A stretch of DNA of 64,000 nt, taken from NCBI RefSeq assembly GCF_015143595.1, contig NZ_WYEU01000003.1, positions 186,001 to 250,000 on the forward strand, given 5' to 3'. This DNA comes from Sneathiella sp. P13V-1. GTDB lineage: Bacteria; Pseudomonadota; Alphaproteobacteria; Sneathiellales; Sneathiellaceae. The notes under the pieces were generated by a model, which made no database searches, was not told the DNA's origin, and saw only the letters and a list, made by a program, of their open reading frames with translations. Shown here piece after piece: positions 47,706 through 57,148 of this stretch (the first letter of the stretch is position 1; every line of letters starts with the position of its first letter). The translations under genes were made by a program, and so were the position numbers.

Positions 47706-48950
47706 TTATTTAGGGCGTCTCATCTTACATGTTGTTGGCAGTGCTGTGTCAGCAGCGGCAACAGACATCTCAGTTTTCAGGCCAAAGCCAGAGTTATCTG
47801 AGTCAAATGTAATACCCTCGTCTGTGTGAACAGAAATGTGGATCGGCTGGATCAACTGGTGGTCGTCTGGACGCATGACCAGTTTTTCACCATGCAGAGA
47901 AGTGAATTCCATGCCTTCAAGTTTTGCCGCAACATCAATCGGTTTCGCGCTCTTTGCTGCTTCCATCGCTGTTGCCAGCATCTGGATTGTGTTCGCAATA
48001 CGGAACTGAGAGATGTCTTTTTCAGGGAACTTCGCTTTAAATGCTTTGTGGTAAGAAGTGTAAGCATCTGTGCTTGGTGGGTTCAAAGGACCCTCGTGAA
48101 CCAGACGAATCTTATCTTTACCTGACGCACCAATGGTCTTGGTAATACCATCGTTCGCTGCGTAGTAAGTGTAGATCGGAACATCAAGACCGGTTTCACC
48201 GATGGCCTTACCAAGACCAACCATGTCTGCACCCCAGTTACCTGTGATCACAGCATCGGCACCAGAGGCACGAATTTTCGTTGCGTATGGTGTGAAGTCT
48301 TTCACTTTTCCGATTGGGTGCAGTTCATTACCCACGATCATGATGTCTGGGCGCTTCTGCTTAAGGAATTTAACCGCAGCAGACGCCACAGCCTTACCGA
48401 AGGAATAGTCCTGACCGATCAGATAAACTTTTTTGATATTGTCACGAACTTTAATAACCTCTGTCAACGCATTCATTTTGATGTCGGCATTGGCATCGAA
48501 ACGGAAGTGCCAGTAGTTACATTTCTCATTAGTCAGTGCAGGGTCAACCGCAGAATAGTTCAGGAACAGAACACGGTTATCTGGGTTACGTTTGTTGTGT
48601 TTATTAATCGCGTCTGTCAGCGCGTTCGCAACGCCAGAGCTGTTACCTTGAACAATGTACTGCACCCCTTCACCGATAGCGCGTTTCAACTGAACAAGGC
48701 TTTCCTTGGGGCTGATTTTGTTATCGTAAGGTACAATTTCGAAATTCTTTCCGCCAAGAACGCCGCCTTTCTGGTTGACCAGTTGATCAACAGCGAACTG
48801 GAACTGAGCAAGACCATTTGTACCTGTTGAGGCAAATGGGCCTGAGAGGGGATCAATAAAGCCGATTTTAATAGTATCAGCGGCCTGCACAGAGAAGGCA
48901 GACATGGTGGCAAAAACTGCACCTGCGACAAATGTGGATTTAACTTTCAA
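47706..48950 (-). CDS. livJ: periplasmic substrate-binding protein of the Liv-type importer
   Basis: Periplasmic_binding_6 family, 414 residues. A signal peptide (1-23, ending SVQA) precedes IKIGFIDPLSGPFASTGTNGL. It starts at TTG, supported by GGAGGAAAAA just upstream. The C-terminal TALPTTCKMRRP contains a single Cys. Ligand unknown; the family covers branched-chain and aromatic amino acids, amides and aryl acids. Confidence 0.92.
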   Translation of the reverse strand: MKVKSTFVAGAVFATMSAFSVQAADTIKIGFIDPLSGPFASTGTNGLAQFQFAVDQLVNQKGGVLGGKNFEIVPYDNKISPKESLVQLKRAIGEGVQYIVQGNSSGVANALTDAINKHNKRNPDNRVLFLNYSAVDPALTNEKCNYWHFRFDANADIKMNALTEVIKVRDNIKKVYLIGQDYSFGKAVASAAVKFLKQKRPDIMIVGNELHPIGKVKDFTPYATKIRASGADAVITGNWGADMVGLGKAIGETGLDVPIYTYYAANDGITKTIGASGKDKIRLVHEGPLNPPSTDAYTSYHKAFKAKFPEKDISQFRIANTIQMLATAMEAAKSAKPIDVAAKLEGMEFTSLHGEKLVMRPDDHQLIQPIHISVHTDEGITFDSDNSGFGLKTEMSVAAADTALPTTCKMRRPK

Positions 48951-49452
48951 TTTTTCCTCCCATTGGGATTGTTTTCCAACACACTAGGCCTGGTTCTTTT
49001 TATTATTTTTCCGGAAATTCCAACCCGACCCAGAAATGATTGCCGTCACCTCTGAGTATGATTTTTATTTAGATTATACTTGTCTCCCCGGCTTTAGCTC
49101 CAAGCTATTATTAGTATAATTTTCAATCCAAAATAAATTCAAGCCCAAAATATAGAAAATTAATTCCGGCAAAAGCTCACCAAACGATCGTTTTGTCAAT
49201 ATAACTCAATTAGTTACTTACTAAATAGGCCTATTTGACAGTTGGTAATTTTTGTTGGGTGCCAAATTATTAGGCATTTCCTATCCCACTAATTCATTAC
49301 ATCGAATAGATTGCTCTTCGCTTGGAAGCTGACCAGAGATTTGCGAATGCGCGCTAAGATGATATTTCCATTGAACCGAGAGTGCCAAGACCATAGATTG
49401 ATGGGGAAACAATAACCTCTGGGCCTACAAAGGCCGAATTTGCTGGAATCTT
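48951..49452. other. gene-free AT-rich intergenic region
   Basis: About 500 bp without a credible gene. Its left end carries the livJ ribosome-binding site and must hold the livJ promoter; its right end leads into the DUF454 gene. I see no repeat, tRNA or clear operator in it. Confidence 0.5.
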
Positions 49453-49854
49453 ATGCGAAAACACACGAAGAAGATTGCGCTGTTGGCAACCGGCTGGTTT
49501 TTTGTTTTGCTGGGCGCTGTAGGCGTTGTTTTACCTGTTCTCCCCACAACTCCTTTCCTGCTTATTGCGCTTTGGGCCTTTTCCCAGTCATCTGAGAGAT
49601 TCCATAGCTGGCTTTATCATCATAGGTATTTCGGCCCGCCCTTACAGGAATGGGAAAAATATGGAATTATCCCAAAACGGGCCAAAATAATTGCACTGAC
49701 AACAATGGCAATCAGCGCAACATTGGTCATCCTTCTGACTGACACCCCTTGGTATGGGCTGGCAGGAATGCTGTCGCTCATGATGATTGGGGCGGTTTTT
49801 ATCTTAACCCGCCCCAGCAAACGGCCAAAATTACAACCTGAAGCCGAGATCTAA
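49453..49854 (+). CDS. YbaN-family membrane protein (DUF454)
   Basis: A 133-residue inner-membrane protein. The conserved stretch LGAVGVVLPVLPTTPFLLIALWAFSQSS (about 21-48; LPTTPF motif) and RFHSWLYHHRYFGPPL are diagnostic. A second hydrophobic pair is at 78-115. Function unknown. It overlaps the convergent nucleoside hydrolase by 4 bp. Confidence 0.9.
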   Translation: MRKHTKKIALLATGWFFVLLGAVGVVLPVLPTTPFLLIALWAFSQSSERFHSWLYHHRYFGPPLQEWEKYGIIPKRAKIIALTTMAISATLVILLTDTPWYGLAGMLSLMMIGAVFILTRPSKRPKLQPEAEI

Positions 49855-50792
49855 TAACTTCCCAGGCGCTCAAAAAGTAATTCAAAGAACCTGTCGTGGT
49901 CCAGGTCATCAAAAATGAGGGCATTTGGCTCTTTTTCCATGATATCCCACCAATCGGCGACTGTTTGTCCCATAGTCAGTTCGGAATGTGTTTCGATTTC
50001 CAAATGCACATGACGCCCTGAGAAAATCTCTGGCTCAATCAAATATGCAATGACACATGGGTCGTGCAAAGGTCCACCTTCAAAGCCGTAGCGGCTCATA
50101 TCAAAGCGATTGAAGTAATCGAGCATTCCTCCGCAAATATCCCCGACCTTGGAATCGAAATCCTTAAATCGTTGCAAACGTTCTGGGGTTACAAGCGCTT
50201 TATGGGTCACATCAAGCGGCATCATGACAAAAGGTCGACCTGTATCCAGCACCACTTTTGCGGCTTGCGGATCCACATAGATGTTAAATTCCGCCGCAGG
50301 TGTTGTATTACCCATCTCCCGAACAGCACCGCCCATACAGACAATTTCTTTGATCTTGGGGATAATATCCGGCTCTTTCATGATGGCAAGCGCCACGTTA
50401 GTCATCGGACCAATTGGGCAAATGGTAATGCTGTCGTCTTCCGCCGCAAGACATGTCTCAACGATAAAATCGACAGCATGTAAAGCCTGTAATGGCATTT
50501 CTGGGTTGGGCAGGTCAGCACCGTCAATACCTGATTTGCCATGGATCCATTCCGCGGTAACCAGCTTTCTGAAAAGGGGGCCTTTTGCACCGGCAAAAAC
50601 CTTAACATCGGACCGTCCTGCTGCCTCACAGATCTTCCGTGCATTCAACTCCGTCAAGCTGAGCGGGACATTCCCGGCAACGGTTGTGATACCGAGAAGG
50701 TCAATTTCTTTCTCTGACGCCAATGCGAGCAGAATGGCAACAGCATCATCCTGACCCGGATCGCAATCCAGAATAACTTTTCTTTGTTCCAT
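49851..50792 (-). CDS. inosine-uridine preferring nucleoside hydrolase
   Basis: Hydrolyses the N-glycosidic bond of nucleosides. The calcium site DCDPGQDDAVAILLAL (about 9-24) is intact, as are GPMTNVALA (about 127-135), MGGAVREMGNTTPAAEFNIYVDP in part (the NIYVDPQAA loop) and the C-terminal HDPCVIAYLIEPE. The 313-residue length is typical. Confidence 0.94.
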   Translation of the reverse strand: MEQRKVILDCDPGQDDAVAILLALASEKEIDLLGITTVAGNVPLSLTELNARKICEAAGRSDVKVFAGAKGPLFRKLVTAEWIHGKSGIDGADLPNPEMPLQALHAVDFIVETCLAAEDDSITICPIGPMTNVALAIMKEPDIIPKIKEIVCMGGAVREMGNTTPAAEFNIYVDPQAAKVVLDTGRPFVMMPLDVTHKALVTPERLQRFKDFDSKVGDICGGMLDYFNRFDMSRYGFEGGPLHDPCVIAYLIEPEIFSGRHVHLEIETHSELTMGQTVADWWDIMEKEPNALIFDDLDHDRFFELLFERLGSY

Positions 50793-50840
50793 GGAGGTAA
50801 TCTCGAGCCAAGTCTGCTTTGTGTCAAGCCGCGTTCAACA

Positions 50841-52220
50841 CTAGCTAATCAATTCACCTTCTGTCGCTTCTTCTAGAATTTCTTTGACAACATTTAGCGC
50901 CTGATAGAGCCGTTCCTCATCAGGTACTCCCATCAAACAAATCCGTACGAAATGATCATCTTGTTGACGATTAACCGCAAAACGGTCCCCACCAATAAGG
51001 ATCACATCCCGCTCCCGCGCTCTTTCAACCATTTCTGTCAAAGCTAATTCCTGCGGTACAGGCACCCACAAGTGTGACAGGAAAGGTTTATTGTCGAGTT
51101 GGATATCCGGCAGCCAGGGTTTCAATATCTCACACGCCTTGGCATATCTGCGCTTTCCAGATTTGATGAGGTCTGCCTGATGTCTGGCAATGGTCCCATC
51201 ACGCACCAACATATTCGCAAGGTCCAGCAATATTGGAGACGTCATCCAGCTCATTGCTGTCATTTGATCAGCAAGTCTTCGCATATATTTGGAAGACGCC
51301 GCAATATACCCAACACGAAGACTGGGATTAAAAACCTTTGAAAAACTGGTCAGATAGATCGCTTGTTCTGGATCCAACTCTCTATAGGTAGGTTCCTTCC
51401 CCTCATGGAACGGAGAATAAACGCCATCTTCTATCACTGGCAGATCATGACGTTTTGCCAGATCCAGAATGAGATGGCGGCGCAAAGCCGGGACTGTCAC
51501 TCCAGTTGGGTTCTGGTTCGTTGGCACTGTGACAATTGCTGTGATATGTGACCGGGAAATGGCCTGATCCAGCGCCGTCGGGCACATGCCATCTTTATCC
51601 ATCGCAATCGGAATGACTTTCAGCTTTAAAGCATGTGCCGCAGCTTTGATTCCCGGATAACCCAGACACTCAGTGGCAATAGCATCCCCCGGTTTAGTGA
51701 GCGCCCCCAAGGTAACAAAGAGTGCCGACTGAGCTCCCTGGGTCACCATGACCTCTTCCATCGAAACGGGTCCCGTCAGCTTAGTTAGCCATTCTGCACC
51801 GACAATTCGATCCTCGTCTCTGCCTTTACTGTCGATATAGGATTGATACCCAAATTGCGGCACTTTCAAAGAAAGGGAAGACAGCGCTTTTTGAATAATC
51901 CGCTGGGCTCCTGAGTGATAAAACCGGTTTACGGCCAAATCAATTTCAGGACTTTCCGCCTCCAACTGCAAAGTTGGAAGGATAAGATGCGCTGCCTCAC
52001 TATTAGATTGTGGATCAAAAGGCGCTACATATGTACCCCTTCCCACCTGCCCAACAGTAATCCCGCGCCTTTCAAGTTCTGCATACCCACGACTGACCGT
52101 ACCAATGCTGCATTTCAGATCCCAAGCAAGATCACGATGAGTTGGTAAGCGATCACCAGCTTTCAACGCCCCTTCACTGATTTGTTTCCGAATATGCTCA
52201 ACAACATCTTCTGCCTTCAT
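50841..52220 (-). CDS. MocR-family regulator (GntR-type DNA-binding + aminotransferase domain)
   Basis: Start set at MKAEDVVEHIRKQI (459 residues); 21 codons upstream are open but overlap the operator region. The winged helix (about 1-75: LKAGDRLPTHRDLAWDL, GTVSRGYAELERRG) is fused to a fold-type I aminotransferase domain (about 110-450) with the PLP motif TSFSKVFNPSLRVGY (Lys about 302) and TNQNPTGV. Divergent from a LysE exporter, which it probably regulates in response to an amino acid or PLP-linked ligand. Confidence 0.93.
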   Translation of the reverse strand: MKAEDVVEHIRKQISEGALKAGDRLPTHRDLAWDLKCSIGTVSRGYAELERRGITVGQVGRGTYVAPFDPQSNSEAAHLILPTLQLEAESPEIDLAVNRFYHSGAQRIIQKALSSLSLKVPQFGYQSYIDSKGRDEDRIVGAEWLTKLTGPVSMEEVMVTQGAQSALFVTLGALTKPGDAIATECLGYPGIKAAAHALKLKVIPIAMDKDGMCPTALDQAISRSHITAIVTVPTNQNPTGVTVPALRRHLILDLAKRHDLPVIEDGVYSPFHEGKEPTYRELDPEQAIYLTSFSKVFNPSLRVGYIAASSKYMRRLADQMTAMSWMTSPILLDLANMLVRDGTIARHQADLIKSGKRRYAKACEILKPWLPDIQLDNKPFLSHLWVPVPQELALTEMVERARERDVILIGGDRFAVNRQQDDHFVRICLMGVPDEERLYQALNVVKEILEEATEGELIS

Positions 52221-52228
52221 TTGATTAT

Positions 52229-52300
52229 ATTGTACTAGATACAATACTCCCTTTGACCGATACAATTTAGATACATATATCATTGTTCACACATTGTATC
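52229..52300. promoter_or_regulatory. probable MocR operator cluster
   Basis: GATACAAT occurs at 52238-52245 and 52259-52266 (21 bp apart, two helical turns), GATACAT at 52270-52276, and the inverse ATTGTATC at 52293-52300. The first site also forms the palindrome ATTGTA-N5-TACAAT (52229-52245). Direct repeats with helical spacing are known for MocR regulators such as GabR and PdxR. Located between the two divergent start codons. Confidence 0.7.
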
Positions 52301-52318
52301 AAAGAAAGATATTCCCCC

Positions 52319-52927
52319 ATGGAAACCATCCTCCTGCTCTTTTTATTTGCTGTCTCTATGGTTGGGTCACCCGGTCCGGCTAATATGCTGCTTATGGCCG
52401 CGGGAGCGCGTTTTGGTTACCGCAGAAGTTTTCCGTTACTGATAGGAACAATGACTGGCTTTTTCTTTGTCGGCATTGCCGTAGCAAGTGGCCTTGGCGC
52501 GTTGTTTAGCCTTTTCCCAGTATTGCGCTATACCTTCCTGGCGTTGTCAGCGGTTTACTTGCTCTATCTCGCTTATCGGATTGCTTTTGCGGCCCCAAAC
52601 CTGCATCGCGCGGATGTCAAAACCGGTTTTCTGGCAGGTGTTCCCGTTCATCCCCTTAACCCAAAAGCCTGGGCGATGCTCATCGCAGCCTATTCCCAGT
52701 TCAAAAATCCGGGCTGGTCACCACTTGAGCAGTTTATCACCCTCCAAAGCGTATTCTTTGCCGTAGGAATTGTCACCAACTCAATGTGGTGCTGGGGTGG
52801 GGATCTTTTGACCAGACTTGTCCAAAATCCGAGAACGTTGGTGCTGATCAACCGAACACTTGCTGCAACGATGCTGGTAATTGTTGGAATTTCTGTATGG
52901 CAATCAGGGTTGCTATCCCTGACTTAG
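52319..52927 (+). CDS. LysE/RhtB-family amino-acid exporter
   Basis: Start set at METILLLFLFAVSMVGSPGP, the classic LysE N-terminus (SPGP motif), giving 202 residues with about six helices. NPKAWAML (about 121-128) is the family's second motif. Divergent from a MocR regulator and convergent with the histidine kinase (4-bp overlap). Substrate unknown. Confidence 0.93.
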   Translation: METILLLFLFAVSMVGSPGPANMLLMAAGARFGYRRSFPLLIGTMTGFFFVGIAVASGLGALFSLFPVLRYTFLALSAVYLLYLAYRIAFAAPNLHRADVKTGFLAGVPVHPLNPKAWAMLIAAYSQFKNPGWSPLEQFITLQSVFFAVGIVTNSMWCWGGDLLTRLVQNPRTLVLINRTLAATMLVIVGISVWQSGLLSLT

Positions 52928-54741
52928 CTTGCTTTACGATTGTTGGCCCCAATGCGGTTGGCGGGGAAAGTCACAATACAGGTTGTCCCAACATCCACAA
53001 CGCTTTGCAAATCAAACGTACCCTGGTGCATGGATACGATTAATTGCACCAAGGTAAGACCTATTCCAGTTCCTTCGTTGGACCGGGCATATGTGGACTG
53101 GACCTGACCGAAACGGGACAAGACCGTTGGAATATCTTTCTCTGCAATCCCGACCCCTGTATCGACAATTTTGATCTGCAAATCACCAACTGGGGTAATA
53201 TTATATTTCACGGTCACTTTACCGCCGGGTCGTGTAAATTTAACGGCGTTAGAGATCAGATTGACAAATATCTGCTTCAATCTTGTCTCATCGCCATAAA
53301 GGCAAGGCATATCTTCCGGCAATTCGGAAAGCAGTTTAATTTCACCTTCATCCGCCCGAACGGACAGCATTCTGAAACAGCTATGCACGATATCATAAAG
53401 GCTGACTTCACGCTCATATAGCTGCAACTGACCGGCTTCAATCTTGGCCACATCCAGAATGTCATTAATCACCTTCAGAAGATGCTCACCAGCTGAGTGA
53501 ATATCGTTGGCATAATCCTGATAATTATCATGCCCCAGAGGCCCGAACGCCTCAGTTTTCAGAATTTCTGAAAAGCCGATAACAGCGTTCAGCGGCGTTC
53601 GCAATTCATGGCTCATATTCGCCAAAAATTCGGATTTGGCACGATTTGCAAACTCAGCCTCTTCCTTGGCACGCCGCAGATTAATTTCCGCTTTCACGCG
53701 TTCATCTTCATTCGTAAAAGATCCCTCATAGAAAAGGATGTTTTTCTTATGATCATACACAGGATGGGCATTAATCTCCCCCCATATCAACTCACCATTC
53801 TTGCGCCGCCACCGATGAATTTCGCCAAGTAGCACCTGACCTTTTTCCAGAAGCGATAGATGCGTCTCCGCAACCCGCGAGTCTTCGTAAAGCTCTGCAC
53901 TGAAAGTCTGACAATTGGTGATCATTTCCTCAGGGGTGTCATATCTCAACAATTGCGCCAAGGCAGGATTACAATTCATGAAGCACCCATCCTTGTCCAA
54001 CTGGAAAATACCTTCCGTTGCATTTTCAAACAGGCGGCGGTAATTCAACTCACTTTTTTTGAGAGCCTTCAAATCCTGTTGCCGACGAAAAGCCACATAC
54101 AAAAAGGCGAGGGAAGAAACCAGCGCAAAAACAAGCACAATCATCATGTGATTGTAAAAGCGGTCCAACCGGGTGATCTGGACTTTCACATCTGCGATGG
54201 AGACGTGATGATTATGTTCTCTCTCCAGACGGATTTTCTGTGCGATAAAGGTCATTTTGCGGGTAAGGCGCTCAACTAAAGCCTCTCGCTGTTGATGATA
54301 TGCCTGCGCTTCAATATTTCGGATGAACTGAAGATCTTCTTCAATAAATTCCTTAATGGAAGCAAAGTCTTCCAGATGCACAATCGCATCGCCATCTTTT
54401 ATTTCTGCAGCCTGAATTTCCTCAATTTCCATCCAGATATGAAGATAATCGTTTGCAATCTCTTGCACCAGATCACTCAGCTGCGCATCCGTCATTGGAT
54501 GACTGCCTTCAAGCAGCAAAACATTTTCATTCAATTTATGGGTAGATTGTTCGAGAAATGCAGTGACACGCACTTCGGGCTCAGGGAGCGCCTTTTGGAT
54601 TTCATCGGATGTTGTCTGCGCATAATAGTAGAGCCCCGCTACACAGAGCACCATAAAGACACCCAAACCCCAGAAAATTGCCAAACTGTGATCAATTTCT
54701 CTGTGTCGAATGGTGGTCGTTTCTCCATTTCTTGGCGCCAT
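52924..54741 (-). CDS. membrane sensor histidine kinase with PAS domain
   Basis: 605 residues. Membrane helices at about 20-42 and 198-220 enclose a helical periplasmic sensor. A PAS domain (about 235-350; LFENATEGIFQLDKDG) precedes the HisKA box FLANMSHELRTPLNAVIG (His about 378) and a HATPase domain (NLISNAVKFTRPGG, VDTGVGIAEKD, GTGIGLTLVQ). No receiver domain and no response-regulator gene is adjacent, so the partner is encoded elsewhere. Confidence 0.93.
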   Translation of the reverse strand: MAPRNGETTTIRHREIDHSLAIFWGLGVFMVLCVAGLYYYAQTTSDEIQKALPEPEVRVTAFLEQSTHKLNENVLLLEGSHPMTDAQLSDLVQEIANDYLHIWMEIEEIQAAEIKDGDAIVHLEDFASIKEFIEEDLQFIRNIEAQAYHQQREALVERLTRKMTFIAQKIRLEREHNHHVSIADVKVQITRLDRFYNHMMIVLVFALVSSLAFLYVAFRRQQDLKALKKSELNYRRLFENATEGIFQLDKDGCFMNCNPALAQLLRYDTPEEMITNCQTFSAELYEDSRVAETHLSLLEKGQVLLGEIHRWRRKNGELIWGEINAHPVYDHKKNILFYEGSFTNEDERVKAEINLRRAKEEAEFANRAKSEFLANMSHELRTPLNAVIGFSEILKTEAFGPLGHDNYQDYANDIHSAGEHLLKVINDILDVAKIEAGQLQLYEREVSLYDIVHSCFRMLSVRADEGEIKLLSELPEDMPCLYGDETRLKQIFVNLISNAVKFTRPGGKVTVKYNITPVGDLQIKIVDTGVGIAEKDIPTVLSRFGQVQSTYARSNEGTGIGLTLVQLIVSMHQGTFDLQSVVDVGTTCIVTFPANRIGANNRKAS

Positions 54742-54918
54742 ACACGCTACTCATCAATAAAATTGCCTACATAGACAATTTAACATCACCCCCACACATA
54801 CTTAACCATGAGCAACATTTACTAATATTTTGTAAAAGATAGTATTTAAAGGCCAACCTTCTATAATATCTGAACAAGGTCCAATTGCTTCACACATACT
54901 AAACGGATGGTCTAGAAG

Positions 54919-55599
54919 TTGAAGTTACTCTTACTTCCCGGTTTAGATGGAACTGGCCATCTGTTCTCCGCCTTATTAGGTAATCTCTCAGTTTTCCAAA
55001 GAGAAACGATCGCTTTGCCCGCATCAGGGCCTCAAGACTATCCTCATCAACTTCAATATTTGGAAGAACAGTTGCCCGAAGAAGATTTCGTCTTACTGGC
55101 TGAATCTTTCTCAGGACCAACAGCGGCACTTCTCGCAGCAAAGCATCCAGCAAACTTGAAAGGGATTATCTTTGTCGCCACTTTCCTTCGTGCGCCTAAC
55201 CCCATCATGGCGAAATTGGCCAGCTTAATCCCCGTTCCCAAACTGTTAAACGTGCCGGGTGCAAGAACACTTTTAAAGCACCAGTTTTTAAACTCACCCG
55301 AAGCGGGGATATCTGACACTCTTCTGCACGATACACTGCGTGGGCTGGATCATAAGATCATCGAGGCACGCTTGAAGGCGCTTGAGAATATCCCAGAATT
55401 TGAGTTTAAAAGCGAAATTCCGGCCATTTATCTACAAGCAGAAAAAGACACGATTGTCCCCGCGTCCTGTGCAGAAGATTTCAAAGCTGTTTTCTCAAAC
55501 TTCGAGATTAAGCGTTTTCCCGCTTCGCACCTATTGTTGCAGTCCTATCCGGAAAGCACAGCGAAGATCATGGCAGACTTCCTATCTTCGCTGCAATAA
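54919..55599 (+). CDS. alpha/beta hydrolase
   Basis: 226 residues, TTG start with GGATGG nine bases upstream. It begins LLLLPGLDGTGHLF (oxyanion loop). The nucleophile motif reads LLAESFSGPTAAL (S in ESFSG, about 62), an acid in YLQAEKDTIVP (Asp about 180) and His in ASHLLLQSYP (about 206). The triad is complete. Substrate unknown; the GLDGTG start is common in small proteobacterial hydrolases. Confidence 0.87.
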   Translation: MKLLLLPGLDGTGHLFSALLGNLSVFQRETIALPASGPQDYPHQLQYLEEQLPEEDFVLLAESFSGPTAALLAAKHPANLKGIIFVATFLRAPNPIMAKLASLIPVPKLLNVPGARTLLKHQFLNSPEAGISDTLLHDTLRGLDHKIIEARLKALENIPEFEFKSEIPAIYLQAEKDTIVPASCAEDFKAVFSNFEIKRFPASHLLLQSYPESTAKIMADFLSSLQ

Positions 55600-55608
55600 A
55601 GCTAGTCC

Positions 55609-56205
55609 CTACTCAATGTCATTTCGAATGCTGGTATCCCATGGATAAAGCCTTGGAATAATGATGTTCAGAACCGTTGCAAATCCCACCGCCAGAACTG
55701 TGGCAACGGTGAAATAAACCCAGTCATCAGGCCTCAGTACCGCCAAAGACACAATCACAAACAAAATCGGCAAATCAAGAAAATGGGTAAACGACGCCAG
55801 TTGCTCTCCCCTCGCCTTCACAAGATCATCCGTCCACTTTCCCTCTACCATAGCTTCACTACTAAGGCGCCTGAGGCGGACAAAGAAAATGCGTGTAATT
55901 GTATTCCCTTCGATAAATTCAAACAGGAAAAGCCCAACCATACCAACAAGCCAAGGTTCTTCCAGAAAGGCCCAACCATCGTAATATTCCACGATCAACC
56001 ACGTCCCACTTCCAAGTAACAGGAGCGCACCCGGAACCACAATCCCGTCATAGAACATGGAGATCATCAACACGAGTTGATTGAACAGTTTCAAGTCAGT
56101 GGTTTTGCGGGATCGCATATCACAAGCGAAGACGCCAATCAGTCCGCTTCCCATCAATGTTAGTCCAATGAAGTGGACAAATCTTAGAATTGAAAACTCA
56201 TCCAT
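55609..56205 (-). CDS. integral membrane protein (DUF2269-like)
   Basis: 198 residues, about five hydrophobic segments. The start LRFVHFIGLTLMGSGLIGVFACD holds an His in the first helix, which also occurs in the neighbouring protein (FHIVAICVFVGS). The assignment to a DUF2269-like group is tentative. It overlaps the next gene by 8 bp, forming a pair under a MarR regulator. Confidence 0.8.
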   Translation of the reverse strand: MDEFSILRFVHFIGLTLMGSGLIGVFACDMRSRKTTDLKLFNQLVLMISMFYDGIVVPGALLLLGSGTWLIVEYYDGWAFLEEPWLVGMVGLFLFEFIEGNTITRIFFVRLRRLSSEAMVEGKWTDDLVKARGEQLASFTHFLDLPILFVIVSLAVLRPDDWVYFTVATVLAVGFATVLNIIIPRLYPWDTSIRNDIE

Positions 56206-56695
56206 GTTGTGCCCTCCTCACTTTCTTCCAAAGGGAGGGTTTGGCCACTGACAGGATAATGACACATATAATCAGTGCCAGATTAATGGGTCCGAAAATT
56301 GCCTCTTGTGCTTTTAAGCCCAAGAATTCCGGTGGCAAACTGCCTGCCTCTGCCGCCTGAGCGGCCAGAACACTCATGTCCTTGGCAATCGGAATAAGGT
56401 TCTTCACTGCATTGATCACAATCCCGGCAACCAATACCAGTTTTAAACGTAACCAAGGCGTTTTAAGCATGGCTCGATGTCGCAAGACAATCAGCCCACC
56501 AGAGATCACGGACATGGCAAGTCCTGCCGCTGTCAGGCCATATGTCAAAACGGCTTTCGTCTTATAAATAGCGACAAAACTCTCGCCTAGCGGCATCACT
56601 TGCGCGATCTCCCCCAGAATAATGTGGGAAGGAATGCTTCCGACAAAAACGCAGATTGCGACGATATGAAAGACTTTGAGAATTTTGAAAATCAT
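56198..56695 (-). CDS. integral membrane protein (DUF2269-like), partner of the above
   Basis: 165 residues, four hydrophobic segments (about 4-24, 48-70, 82-100 and 135-155). It begins IFKILKVFHIVAICVFVGSIPSHI. It lies two bases after the MarR gene, so the three genes form one unit. Function unknown; His-bearing first helices in both proteins raise the possibility of haem or metal binding, which is speculation. Confidence 0.8.
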   Translation of the reverse strand: MIFKILKVFHIVAICVFVGSIPSHIILGEIAQVMPLGESFVAIYKTKAVLTYGLTAAGLAMSVISGGLIVLRHRAMLKTPWLRLKLVLVAGIVINAVKNLIPIAKDMSVLAAQAAEAGSLPPEFLGLKAQEAIFGPINLALIICVIILSVAKPSLWKKVRRAQHG

Positions 56696-56697
56696 AA

Positions 56698-57135
56698 TTA
56701 CTTCCTTTCAAGACTTTCTCGCAGATTGCGTATGGTTTGAAGGGTTGCTTCCAGTGATGGGAGTTCCTGGCCACCTGCAATATCGTTAGCCCAGACAGCC
56801 TGAATTTTATGAATTTCGGAGAAGCGTTTGCGCCCTTCTTCGGTAAGGGAGGCAAGTTTCGAAGATTTATGACGGGGATTGTCGATAAGATCGACCAACC
56901 CTTCTTTTACAAGGATATTGATCGTTTTCTGAACCCCCTGACGGGTTAATCCCATTTCTTTCGCGATATGAGGGACCGCGAGGGGTTCATCCGCAATCGC
57001 CCCCATCACCTGCCAACGAGAGCTGCTCAACCCAAGGTCCTCAGAAAGACGATCACCTTCGGCAAGTAAAATGCCATTAATTCGGAATATTTCCAGTACC
57101 AGTTCCGTAAAGGCGGCACCTTTAAGTGTATGCAT
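56698..57135 (-). CDS. MarR-family transcriptional regulator
   Basis: Start set at MHTLKGAAFTELVLEIFRI (145 residues); upstream codons overlap the operator. Winged-helix region: LGLSSSRWQVMGAI, VPHIAKEMGLTRQGVQKTINIL (recognition helix, as TRQGVQKTI), then the wing DNPRHKSSKLASLTEEGRK. First gene of the three-gene unit with the two membrane proteins; strong evidence for autoregulation lies directly upstream. Confidence 0.93.
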   Translation of the reverse strand: MHTLKGAAFTELVLEIFRINGILLAEGDRLSEDLGLSSSRWQVMGAIADEPLAVPHIAKEMGLTRQGVQKTINILVKEGLVDLIDNPRHKSSKLASLTEEGRKRFSEIHKIQAVWANDIAGGQELPSLEATLQTIRNLRESLERK

Positions 57136-57148
57136 CCTCAATCTCCAA

